A DNA stretch of 64,000 nucleotides. It comes from Blastococcus carthaginiensis (GTDB taxonomy: Bacteria; Actinomycetota; Actinomycetes; Mycobacteriales; Geodermatophilaceae). The translations under genes were made by a program, and so were the position numbers. Below, piece after piece: positions 25,144-33,210 of this stretch. The notes below the pieces were generated by a model. The model was not told the origin of the DNA. It ran no database searches and saw nothing but the letters and a program-made list of their open reading frames with translations. The stretch lies in NCBI RefSeq assembly GCF_030731085.1, contig NZ_JASNFN010000013.1, positions 62,001 through 126,000 of the forward strand. The letters are read 5' to 3'. Within the stretch, counting starts at the first letter, position 1, and the number at the start of each line of letters is the position of its first letter.

Positions 25144-25779
25144 TCAGGAGCAGGACGGGCCGTCCTCGGCCGGGCGGGCGATCGGCTCCTGCGGGGGCGT
25201 CTCCTGGCTGAGCTCCGGGCGGTCGGCACCGGTCGTGCGGCCGAACTCCTGGGTCGCCCACACCGAGCCGTCCGGGGCGCAGTGGAAGCCGATGCCGATG
25301 CGGTTCCACCCCGGGTTCAGCACGTTCACCCGGTGCTCGTCCGACCGCATCCAGCCGACGTGCGCGGTCCCGGCCGGGACCGACGCCGATGCGGTGAAGA
25401 TGTTCTCCCCGACGCCGGCGAAGCCGCTCAGCTCCTCGCGGCCGAGGAGCCCGCGGATGTCCTGGTGCTCGAGCCGGCCCTCGCCCGCCATCTGCTCGCT
25501 CCAGTCGCGGGCCACGCCCGCCAGCGACTCGTCCCACTCCAGCGGCGCCAGGTCCCGCGCCGCCCGCTCGTCGTTCACCCGCTCGAAGACGGCGCGGGCC
25601 ATCCGGACCGCCGCGTCGCCGTCCTCGGCCGACGGGGGTTGGTCGGGCGCGGGCGTGGAGGCGGGCCCGGCGCCGGTGCCGGGGGAGGAGGTGTCGACGA
25701 CGACGCACCCGGTGGTGGGCAGCGCGACGGCGGCGAGCACGAGCAGGAGCCGGGCGAGCAGGGATCGGGTGGCGGGCAC
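25144..25779 (-). CDS. CAP/SCP-domain lipoprotein
   Basis: 211 residues with a lipoprotein signal (LPTTGC, Cys near residue 25), a Pro/Ser/Gly linker, then a bacterial CAP domain: FERVNDERAARDLAPLEWDESLAGVARDWSEQM, LEHQDI, GVGENIF, GWMRSDEHRVNVLNPGWNRIGIG. The pair of His and Glu residues of the CAP cavity is present. It is outside the cell; function unknown. Converges with the WYL gene 12 bases away. Start GTG 25779. Confidence 0.88.
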   Translation of the reverse strand: MPATRSLLARLLLVLAAVALPTTGCVVVDTSSPGTGAGPASTPAPDQPPSAEDGDAAVRMARAVFERVNDERAARDLAPLEWDESLAGVARDWSEQMAGEGRLEHQDIRGLLGREELSGFAGVGENIFTASASVPAGTAHVGWMRSDEHRVNVLNPGWNRIGIGFHCAPDGSVWATQEFGRTTGADRPELSQETPPQEPIARPAEDGPSCS

Positions 25780-25854
25780 GGCCGTCCCCTACCCGGCGGA
25801 GCGGTGGAACCCGTCGCGCTGCGCGGCCGTTCCGGGATCGTTAGCGTCGCCGGC

Positions 25855-26661
25855 ATGGCGGAAGGCAGTGGGCGGGTCGCCCTCGTCACGGGGTCGGAGT
25901 CGGGCATCGGGCGGGCCATCGCGCTCGCCCTGGCCGAGCGAGGCTGCGACGTGGGGATCACCTGGTACCGCGACCGGGACGCCGGCGAGGCGACCGCGGA
26001 GCAGGTGCGGGCGCTGGGCCGGCGGGCGGAGGTCCGCCACCTCGACCTGACCCGGCTCCCCGCCGCGGCCGACGTCGTCGACGAGCTGGCCGATGCGCTG
26101 GGCGGCGTCGACGTGCTGGTCAACGACGCCGGCACCGGCCACTCGACCCCGCTGCTGGACCTCGACTTCGCCACCTGGCGCGAGGTGCTGACCACCGACC
26201 TCGACGGTGCGTTCCTGTGCCTGCAGCGGGCCGCGCGGCGCATGGTCGCCGCCGGGAACGGGGGGCGGATCGTCAACATCACCAGCGTGCACGAGCACGC
26301 GCCCCGCGTCGGCGCAGCCGGCTACTGCGCCGCCAAGGGCGGGCTGGGTCTGCTCAGCCAGGTCGCCGCCCTGGAGCTGGCCGAGCACGGGATCACCGTC
26401 AACTCCGTCGCCCCCGGGGAGATCGCCACCCCCATGACCGGCCAGGAGGACGAGGACCCGACCGCGCCCGGGCACGAGCGCCCCGGCGTGCCGCTGCGCC
26501 GGCCCGGCGACGCCCGCGAGGTCGCCGCCGTCGTCGCCTTCCTCGCCTCGCCGGGCGCCGGCTACGTCACCGGGGCCTCCTGGGCCGTGGACGGCGGGAT
26601 GCTGCGGATGGGCCCGATGGCCGGCTCGCACCTGGAGAGCGACGACTGGCGCCGCGGCTGA
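25855..26661 (+). CDS. short-chain dehydrogenase/reductase
   Basis: A 268-residue classical SDR. Cofactor loop TGSESGIGRAIA, structural VNDAG (Asp in place of the usual second Asn), catalytic Ser in NITSVHEHAP, YCAAK with Tyr and Lys, and a C-terminal VTGASWAVDGG. It uses NAD(P) on an unknown substrate; the ending GSHLESDDWRRG occurs in glucose-dehydrogenase-like SDRs. A TAGCGT box (25842-25847) seven bases before the ATG suggests a leaderless transcript. Confidence 0.88.
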   Translation: MAEGSGRVALVTGSESGIGRAIALALAERGCDVGITWYRDRDAGEATAEQVRALGRRAEVRHLDLTRLPAAADVVDELADALGGVDVLVNDAGTGHSTPLLDLDFATWREVLTTDLDGAFLCLQRAARRMVAAGNGGRIVNITSVHEHAPRVGAAGYCAAKGGLGLLSQVAALELAEHGITVNSVAPGEIATPMTGQEDEDPTAPGHERPGVPLRRPGDAREVAAVVAFLASPGAGYVTGASWAVDGGMLRMGPMAGSHLESDDWRRG

Positions 26662-26674
26662 GCCGGGTGGTGGG

Positions 26675-27643
26675 TCAGGTGAGCCGGTTGCGCTTGCGCC
26701 GGTAGAGCTGCGCGTCGGCGCGGGCCAGCACGGTCGCGAGCTCGTCCCCGGGTGCGGCCGCGGCGACCCCGGCCGTCCAGGTGAACGGGTGGGTCTCCTC
26801 CAGCGCCAGCATGAGCCGCCACGCGGCGGCCTCGTCGGTCGCCGGCAGGCAGAGCACGAACTCGTCGCCCCCGTACCGGCCGAGCACGTCGGCCCGCCGC
26901 AGCCGGCGCCGCCAGCCCGCGGTCAGCTCGCGGAGGAGGTCGTCGCCCGCGCGGTGCCCGTCGCGGTCGTTGACCTCCTTGAAGTCGTCGAGGTCCAGGA
27001 TCGCGAAGGTCAGGGGCTCCCCGGTGCGCGCCGCCCGCGACAGATGCCCGGCGGCCTGCTCCTCCCAGGCGCGGCGGTTGGCCACGCCGGTGAGCGGGTC
27101 GGTCCCCGCGGCCCGCCGCAGCTGCCGGGCCAGCCGCCCCTGCACCTCGGTCAGCACGACCACGGACACGACGACGGCGATCCAGGCCGAGAGGAAGTTC
27201 GACGGCGCGGCGGCCCACGCGCCGGTGCTGCCGGAGACCACGGCGAGGGCGCCGTGCAGGCGGGCGGCCGGCAGCGGCAGGAAGTGCGCGGCGTACAGGC
27301 TCACCGCGATCAGGGCGGGCCCGAGGCCGACCACGCCCACGGCGGTCGCCGAGCGCCAGGCCAGCACGCCGATGAGCACGGAGAGCAGGGCGACGCCGGC
27401 GTGCAGCAGCCACGGGGGCACCCGCCCGGCGGTCGACCGCAGCACCGCGCCGGCGGTCAGCCCGAGCGCACCGAGCGCCCACAGCAGCCCGACGGGGGTG
27501 GCGTCGTCCATCGGCGCCGCGGCGCCGAACCAGCAGAGGAGACCGCTGATCCCGTAGACCACCGCCAGCAGGGTCGCGGCCGTGCGTGGTCCGGTGTGCA
27601 CCCAGTTCCTCCTCGTCCTCCCCCCGAGGTCGATGCCCTCCAT
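26675..27643 (-). CDS. membrane-bound diguanylate cyclase (GGDEF)
   Basis: 322 residues. Five or six membrane helices (about 20-165, e.g. TAATLLAVVYGISGLLCWFG) anchor a C-terminal GGDEF domain: DPLTGVANRRAW, LDLDDFKEVND and an intact RYGGDEFVL. The motif and the metal-ligand Asp are complete, so it should make c-di-GMP from GTP. No RxxD inhibitory site is obvious. It is the only diguanylate cyclase in the window and a possible partner of the PilZ glycosyltransferase at 17 kb. ATG 27643 is plausible, ribosome site weak. Confidence 0.9.
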   Translation of the reverse strand: MEGIDLGGRTRRNWVHTGPRTAATLLAVVYGISGLLCWFGAAAPMDDATPVGLLWALGALGLTAGAVLRSTAGRVPPWLLHAGVALLSVLIGVLAWRSATAVGVVGLGPALIAVSLYAAHFLPLPAARLHGALAVVSGSTGAWAAAPSNFLSAWIAVVVSVVVLTEVQGRLARQLRRAAGTDPLTGVANRRAWEEQAAGHLSRAARTGEPLTFAILDLDDFKEVNDRDGHRAGDDLLRELTAGWRRRLRRADVLGRYGGDEFVLCLPATDEAAAWRLMLALEETHPFTWTAGVAAAAPGDELATVLARADAQLYRRKRNRLT

Positions 27644-27788
27644 CCTGCGGGTCGGGGGTGACACCGCGCCTCGTGGGAGGGGGGAACGACCCGTCCGGGT
27701 GGTCCTGGCGCGCGCGTCCGGCGGGGTGCGGCGCCGCCGCCGGGGCCGTACGGTGCGCGCAGAGGTCCTGCCCGGGACAGGAGGGCGT

Positions 27789-28916
27789 GTGCAGTCCACC
27801 GCCGGTCGTCCGGGTGCCGCGGGCGCCACCGTCGGGGTGGAGGAGGAGTTCCACCTCGTCGACCCCGGGACCTTCGCGCTCGCCCCGAGCCCGGAGCTCG
27901 TCGGCGCCGCGGCGCGGCACGAGCTGGGCGAGCGGGTGCACGCCGAGATCACCACGACCCAGCTGGAGACGGCCACCGGCATCTGCCGGACGCTCGGGGA
28001 GATGCGGACGGCGCTCGCGGGCACCCGGGCGGAGGCGCACGCCGCGGCGGCCGGCGCGGGGGTGGAGCTCCTGATGGCCTCGACGCACCCGTCGGCCGGC
28101 TGGCGCGAGCAGGTGATCACCCCGGAGCCGCGGTACGAGGCGATGGTGCGGCGGTGGGCCGGGCTCGCCCAGCGGCAGGACATCTGCGGCTGCCACGTGC
28201 ACGTCGGCGTGCCCGACCTGGACACGGCGGTCGCGGTGCTCGACCGGGCCCGCGTGCACCTGCCGGTGCTGCTCGCGCTCACCGGCAGCTCACCGTTCCA
28301 CGACGGCGGGGACACCGGTTACGAGAGCTACCGGACGCTGTGGTGGGGCCGCTGGCCGCACACCGGCATCCCCGAGCCGCTGGGCTCGGCGGACCGGTAC
28401 CGCGCGGTCGTCGACGGCCTGGTCACCGCCGGCGTCGTGGAGGACGCCTCCCACCTGTACTGGGACCTGCGGCCCTCGTCGCACCTGCCGACCGTGGAGT
28501 TCCGGCTGGCCGACGTGTGCACCGACCTGGACGACGCCGTGCTGCACGCCGCGCTCGCGGCCTCCCTGGTCCGAGTCCTCGCCGCGCGCGCGGAGCGCGA
28601 CGAGCCCTTCGAGCAGCCGCGCACCGAGCTGCTGCGGGCGGCGCGCTGGCGGGCGGCCCGCGACGGGGTCTCCGGGGCGTTGTTCGACCCGGTCGCCGCG
28701 GTGCTCGTCGACGCCCGCACGGCGGTGGAGGCGCTGCTGGCCGAGCTCGCCGACGACCTGGCCGACCGCGGGGAGCTCGACGAGGTGCAGGACCTGGTGC
28801 AGCGGCTGCTCGCCCGGGGTACCTCCGCGGTGCGCCAGCGTGCGGTCTGGCGGCGCACCGGCGACCTGCGGGAGGTCGCCGCCTCGATCGTCCGGGAGGG
28901 ACGTGGACGTGACTGA
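27789..28916 (+). CDS. carboxylate-amine ligase, YbdK-type glutamate-cysteine ligase 2 family
   Basis: 375 residues of the GCS2 family: VGVEEEFHLVDP at the N-terminus, HAEITTTQLETATG, DICGCHVHVGVPD and RPSSHLPTVEFRLADVC. These enzymes join glutamate to an amine with ATP; YbdK has weak glutamate-cysteine ligase activity. Actinobacteria lack glutathione, so another gamma-glutamyl product is likely. GTG 27789 follows AGGAGGG. Its stop overlaps the start of the erythromycin-esterase-like gene. Confidence 0.9.
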   Translation: MQSTAGRPGAAGATVGVEEEFHLVDPGTFALAPSPELVGAAARHELGERVHAEITTTQLETATGICRTLGEMRTALAGTRAEAHAAAAGAGVELLMASTHPSAGWREQVITPEPRYEAMVRRWAGLAQRQDICGCHVHVGVPDLDTAVAVLDRARVHLPVLLALTGSSPFHDGGDTGYESYRTLWWGRWPHTGIPEPLGSADRYRAVVDGLVTAGVVEDASHLYWDLRPSSHLPTVEFRLADVCTDLDDAVLHAALAASLVRVLAARAERDEPFEQPRTELLRAARWRAARDGVSGALFDPVAAVLVDARTAVEALLAELADDLADRGELDEVQDLVQRLLARGTSAVRQRAVWRRTGDLREVAASIVREGRGRD

Positions 28917-30204
28917 TCCGGTGCTCGAGCAGATCCGCGGCCTCGCCCGGCCGCTGCGCACCCCGGCGGACCTCGACCCCCTCCTGGAGCGGATCGGCGA
29001 CGCCCGGGTCGTGGCCATCGGCGAGGCCAGCCACGGCACGCACGAGTACTACGCCTGGCGGGCGGAGCTGACCCGGCGGCTGGTCGAGGAGCTCGGGTTC
29101 GGCCTGGTGGCCGTGGAGGGGGACTGGCCCGACTGCTACCGGGTCGATCGCAACGTGCGGCTGCGGCCGGACGCCGACGAGGACCCGCGCGACGCCCTCG
29201 ACGCCTTCGCCCGCTGGCCCACGTGGATGTGGGCCAACGACGACGTCGTCGACTTCTGCCGCTGGCTGCGTGCCCGCAACGCCGGGCTCCCCGAGGAGAG
29301 CCGCGTCGGCTTCTACGGCATCGACGTCTACAGCCTCTGGAACTCGATGCACGAGCTGGTCGACTGGCTGGCCGAGAACGAGCCCGGTCACGTCGAGCAG
29401 GCCAAGCGCGCGCTGGCCTGCTTCGAGCCGTTCGGCGAGGACGGCGCCGAGTACGCCTTCGCCAGCCGGTTCGCGCCCACCTCCTGCGAGCAGGCGGCCG
29501 TGGACCTGCTGCGCTCGCTGTGCGAGCGGCGCGGGGACGCCGAGGCCGCCACCGGCGCCGACGCCCGGTTCGCCGCCGAGCAGAACGCGGCGGTGGTGGT
29601 GGGCGCCGAGCGGTACTACCGGGCGATGGTCCGCGGGTCCGCGGAGTCGTGGAACGTCCGCGACGTGCACATGGCCGACACGCTCGACCGGCTGCTCGAC
29701 CATGCCGGTCCCAAGGCGGTCGTCTGGGAGCACAACACGCACATCGGCGACGCCCGGGCGACCGACATGGCCGACGCCGGGATGGCCAACGTCGGGCAGC
29801 TGCTGCGGGAGCGGCACGGCGTCGACGACGTCGTCCTGGTCGGGTTCGGGGGGTACCGCGGCGGCGTGGTCGCGGGCCGGGAGTGGGGGACGCAGATGGA
29901 GCGGATGGCCGTGCCCCCGGCGCGGGCCGGCAGCCTGGAGGCGCTGCTGCACGATGCCCTGGGCGACGACGCGCTGTTCGTCCACCCGCGCGGGGACCGG
30001 CCGGGGTGGCTGCACCGGCGGCTGGACCACCGGGCGATCGGTGTCGTCTACCGGCCCGAGCGGGAGCGGTGGGGCAACTACGTGCCCACCGTCCTGGGGG
30101 AGCGCTACGACGCCTTCCTGTACCTGGACGACACGACGCCGCTGCAGCCGCTGCACCTGGAGCGGGCCGACGAGCACGTGCCCGTCGGCGCTCTCGACGC
30201 GTGA
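28909..30204 (+). CDS. erythromycin-esterase family protein
   Basis: A 431-residue Ere-like hydrolase. Core motifs are AIGEASHGTHEYY (with the catalytic His), VEGDWPDCYRV, YGIDVYSLWNSM, VWEHNTHIGDARATDM and LVGFGGYRGG. The family hydrolyses macrolide esters or other cyclic esters; chromosomal members of soil actinobacteria often have unknown substrates. GTG 28909 is preferred over GTG 28903 because of spacing from GGGAGGG. Middle gene of a three-gene overlapping operon. Confidence 0.88.
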   Translation: MTDPVLEQIRGLARPLRTPADLDPLLERIGDARVVAIGEASHGTHEYYAWRAELTRRLVEELGFGLVAVEGDWPDCYRVDRNVRLRPDADEDPRDALDAFARWPTWMWANDDVVDFCRWLRARNAGLPEESRVGFYGIDVYSLWNSMHELVDWLAENEPGHVEQAKRALACFEPFGEDGAEYAFASRFAPTSCEQAAVDLLRSLCERRGDAEAATGADARFAAEQNAAVVVGAERYYRAMVRGSAESWNVRDVHMADTLDRLLDHAGPKAVVWEHNTHIGDARATDMADAGMANVGQLLRERHGVDDVVLVGFGGYRGGVVAGREWGTQMERMAVPPARAGSLEALLHDALGDDALFVHPRGDRPGWLHRRLDHRAIGVVYRPERERWGNYVPTVLGERYDAFLYLDDTTPLQPLHLERADEHVPVGALDA

Positions 30205-30872
30205 CCGGGCCGCGGCACGACTCCGGCCGGCTCGGCAGCCGGCCGGTGGGGGTGCCGCCGGGGGAGGCGTGGCCGGCGGGAGTGCACGCGCTCGACCTCG
30301 GCGGGGGCGCGGAGGTGCTGCTCGCCGTCCCGCCGGGGACGCCGGTCCCGCGCCCCCTGCTGGTCTTCTTCCACGGCGCCGGCGGGAACCCGGCGCAAAG
30401 CCTGGCCGCCGTGCAGGCGCCCGCCGCCGAGCGCGGGGTGCTGGTGCTGGCGCCGCGGTCCGGCGGGGCCACCTGGGACCTGATCACCGGCCGGCTGGGC
30501 CGCGACGTCGCCGTGCTCGACGCGGCGCTGGAGCAGGTCGCCGAGCACGCCGTGGTGTCGGCGTGCGCCGTGGCCGGCTTCTCCGACGGCGCCTCCTACG
30601 CGCTCTCCCTCGGCCTCGCCAACGGCGACCTGTTCGACGCGGTCCTCGCCTTCTCCCCGGGGTTCGCGCACCCGCCGCGGCACGTCGGGCGGCCACGGCT
30701 GTGGATCACCCACGGCACCGGTGACCGGGTGCTGCCCGTGGACCGGTGCGGCCGCCGGCTGGCGGCGGCGTTCGACCGGTCGGGCTACGACGTCACCTAC
30801 GACGAGTTCGACGGCGGGCACGTCGTCCGGCCCGACGGCGTCGCCGCGGCCCTGGACTGGTGGCCGGCCTGA
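30201..30872 (+). CDS. alpha/beta-hydrolase, PHB-depolymerase/esterase-like
   Basis: A 223-residue alpha/beta-hydrolase. Oxyanion loop FFHGAGGNPAQS, nucleophile elbow GFSDGAS, Asp in THGTGDRVLP and His in FDGGHVV complete the triad. No signal peptide. It overlaps the erythromycin-esterase gene by 4 bases, suggesting a shared pathway with the YbdK ligase and the esterase. Confidence 0.88.
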   Translation: MTGPRHDSGRLGSRPVGVPPGEAWPAGVHALDLGGGAEVLLAVPPGTPVPRPLLVFFHGAGGNPAQSLAAVQAPAAERGVLVLAPRSGGATWDLITGRLGRDVAVLDAALEQVAEHAVVSACAVAGFSDGASYALSLGLANGDLFDAVLAFSPGFAHPPRHVGRPRLWITHGTGDRVLPVDRCGRRLAAAFDRSGYDVTYDEFDGGHVVRPDGVAAALDWWPA

Positions 30873-30902
30873 GCCTCCGGTGGACCGTGCCCCCTGCAGG
30901 GT

Positions 30903-32330
30903 TCAGGCGGAGTCGCGCTGCGTGACGTCCTCGTCCGCCGGGTCGACATCCTTGGGGCCGCCGGTCTTGGAGACCTCCCACCGGGGGCCGAGCTGCTCCA
31001 GCGCCAGCCGGCCGTAGACCTGCTGCTGGGTGGCCACCCGCTCGGAACGGCCGCGGCCGAGGAAGCTGACCATCCAGTGCAGCACCGTGGTGATGCGGCT
31101 CTTGAAGCCGACGATGTACATCAGGTGCACGACCAGCCACAGCACCCAGGCGGTGAAACCGCTGAACTTGAACTTCCAGATGTCGGCGACGGCCGAGAAC
31201 CGGGAGATGGTGGCCATCGACCCCTTGTCGAAGTACTCGAACGGCTCCTGCGACTTCTTGCCGGTGGCCCGCCGCTCGATCGCCTCGGCGGCGTAGCGCC
31301 CGCCCTGGATGGCGACCTGGGCGACGCCGGGCAGCTTGCCCAGCGCCATCATGTCGCCGACGACGTGGATCTCCGGGTGGCCCGGCAGCGTGAGGTCGGG
31401 CTGCACCGAGATGCGGCCGGCCCGGTCGACCTCGGCGCCGGTCTGCTCGCCGAGGATGCGGCCCAGCTCGCTGGCCTGCACGCCCGCGGCCCAGATCTTC
31501 GTCGCCGCCTGGATGCGGCGGACCTGGCCGTCGGAGTCCTTGACCTCGAGGCCGTCGGCGTCGACGCCGGTGACCATCGCGCCGAGCTGGACGTCGACGC
31601 CGATCTCGTTGAGCTGCCGCCGGGCGGCCTCGCCGAGCTTCTCGCCGAAGGAGGGCAGCACCGCCGGGGCGGCGTCGAGCAGGATGATCCGGGCGCCGGT
31701 GGGGTTGATGTTGCGGAAGTCCCGGCGCAGGGTGCGGCGGGCCAGCTCGGCGATCTGGCCGGCCATCTCCACCCCGGTGGGGCCGGCGCCGACGACGACG
31801 AAGGTGAGCAGCCGGTCGACCTCGGCCGGGTCCTTGGCGATCTCGGCCAGCTCGAAGGCGCCGAAGATCCGGCCGCGGAGCTCGAGGGCGTCGTCGATGC
31901 TCTTCATCCCGGGCGCGAACTCGGCGAACTGGTCGTTGCCGAAGTAGGACTGCCCGGCGCCCGCCGCGACGATCAGCTCGTCGTAGGGGTGGACCAGCGT
32001 CCGGCCGAGGATCTCGGAGGTGACCGTGCGGGCGGCGACGTCGATGTCGGTGACCTCGCCGAGGACGACGCTCGCGTTCTTCTGCCGGCGCAGGATCTCG
32101 CGGGTGGCCGGCGCGATCTCGCCCTCGGAGAGGATGCCGGTGGCCACCTGGTAGAGGAGCGGCTGGAACAGGTGCTGGGCGGTCTTGCCGATCAGCGTGA
32201 CCTCGACCGGGGCCTTCCTCAGCGCCTGCGCGGCGAACAGGCCGCCGAAACCGGAGCCGATGACGACGACGCGCGGCCGGCCGCCGGGGGAGTCGGTCGG
32301 GGCGGGCGACTGCGCTGGTGATGTCGTCAT
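30903..32330 (-). CDS. ndh: type II NADH dehydrogenase
   Basis: A 475-residue flavoprotein with two Rossmann motifs: FAD site VVVIGSGFGGLFAAQAL and NADH site VVVGAGPTGVEMAGQIAE. AAGAGQSYFGND and HVVGDMMALGKLPGVAQVAIQGG are typical of actinobacterial Ndh. C-terminal hydrophobic helices (AWVLWLVVHLMYIVG) attach it to the membrane, where it passes electrons to menaquinone without pumping protons. ATG 32330. Single gene. Confidence 0.93.
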   Translation of the reverse strand: MTTSPAQSPAPTDSPGGRPRVVVIGSGFGGLFAAQALRKAPVEVTLIGKTAQHLFQPLLYQVATGILSEGEIAPATREILRRQKNASVVLGEVTDIDVAARTVTSEILGRTLVHPYDELIVAAGAGQSYFGNDQFAEFAPGMKSIDDALELRGRIFGAFELAEIAKDPAEVDRLLTFVVVGAGPTGVEMAGQIAELARRTLRRDFRNINPTGARIILLDAAPAVLPSFGEKLGEAARRQLNEIGVDVQLGAMVTGVDADGLEVKDSDGQVRRIQAATKIWAAGVQASELGRILGEQTGAEVDRAGRISVQPDLTLPGHPEIHVVGDMMALGKLPGVAQVAIQGGRYAAEAIERRATGKKSQEPFEYFDKGSMATISRFSAVADIWKFKFSGFTAWVLWLVVHLMYIVGFKSRITTVLHWMVSFLGRGRSERVATQQQVYGRLALEQLGPRWEVSKTGGPKDVDPADEDVTQRDSA

Positions 32331-32449
32331 GATGTTTCATCCTTCCACTTGGCCCCGTGCCGGTCGGGAGCACCCCGGGAGGTGCACGTCACAGCGCGTC
32401 GACCTCGGTCGGCTCGCGGGTCGGCCGCGGGACCGGTAGACCCTCCGGG

Positions 32450-33082
32450 GTGCCGCGATCGGTGTCCGTCGTTCTCGTTCCCGGTCTCGGGCTGGATGAA
32501 CGTTCCTCGCGCAGGTTGCGCCGAGAAGTTGCGGCCGACGTCGTCGTCCTGCCCGGCATGGGACGGCGGTCACCGGTGCCGGCGGTCGGCGACCTGGCGC
32601 GGCAGCTCGTCGCGGCCCTGCCCGAGGGGCCCGTGGTCCTGGTCGGGCACTCGCAGAGCTGCCAGGTGGTGGCCGCGGCCGCGACCGACGCCCGGGTGGC
32701 GGGGATCGTGCTGTGCGGGCCCACCACCGACCCGCGGATGCGCACGTTCCGGGTGCTCGCCGCGCGCTGGGTGCGCACCGCCCTCGCCGAGCCCTGGTGG
32801 CAGGTGCCGCTCATCCTGCGGCAGTGGCTGCGCACCGGGCCGCGGGCGATGAGCGCGCTGTGGCGGGCTGCCTCGCCCGACGGCATCGAGGAGCGGCTGG
32901 CCGCGGTCGCCGTGCCGGTCGTGGTGGTGCGCGGGAAGCGGGACGCGCTCTGCCCCGCCGACTGGGCGGCGCGGGTGGCCGGGGCGGCGCCGCACGGCCG
33001 GCTGGTCGAGCTGCCGGGTGCGGCGCACATGACGGTGCAGACCCACCCCGCCCAGCTCGCCGCGGTCCTCCGCACCCTCTGA
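32450..33082 (+). CDS. alpha/beta-fold hydrolase
   Basis: A 210-residue hydrolase with LVPGLGLDERSS, nucleophile elbow LVGHSQSCQV, Asp in VRGKRDALCP and His in LPGAAHMTV. Substrate unknown. A TAGACC-like box seven to eight bases before GTG 32450 makes a leaderless start plausible; a second GTG four codons later is also possible. Divergent from ndh across a roughly 120-base gap. Confidence 0.85.
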   Translation: MPRSVSVVLVPGLGLDERSSRRLRREVAADVVVLPGMGRRSPVPAVGDLARQLVAALPEGPVVLVGHSQSCQVVAAAATDARVAGIVLCGPTTDPRMRTFRVLAARWVRTALAEPWWQVPLILRQWLRTGPRAMSALWRAASPDGIEERLAAVAVPVVVVRGKRDALCPADWAARVAGAAPHGRLVELPGAAHMTVQTHPAQLAAVLRTL

Positions 33083-33087
33083 CCGGC

Positions 33088-33157
33088 GTCGACCTCGCCG
33101 CGCGGCAGCCCACCGCGCCGCACACCGCGCGCATCCCTGCCGCACCGCGAGGTCGAC
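33088..33157. terminator. long hairpin between converging genes
   Basis: A 21-base arm beginning GTCGACCTCGC (33088-33108) pairs with an arm ending GCGAGGTCGAC (33137-33157), with two mismatches and a 28-base loop. It is followed directly by CAGGTGACCTG (33159-33169), the core of the palindrome in the 22.5 and 48.2 kb elements. It lies between the hydrolase and xylB 3' ends and probably terminates both transcripts. Confidence 0.5.
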
Positions 33158-33210
33158 CCAGGTGACCTGCCGGAACGGTTTCCGTCGCGGGTGGGGGGAG
33201 CCCGGCCCTC

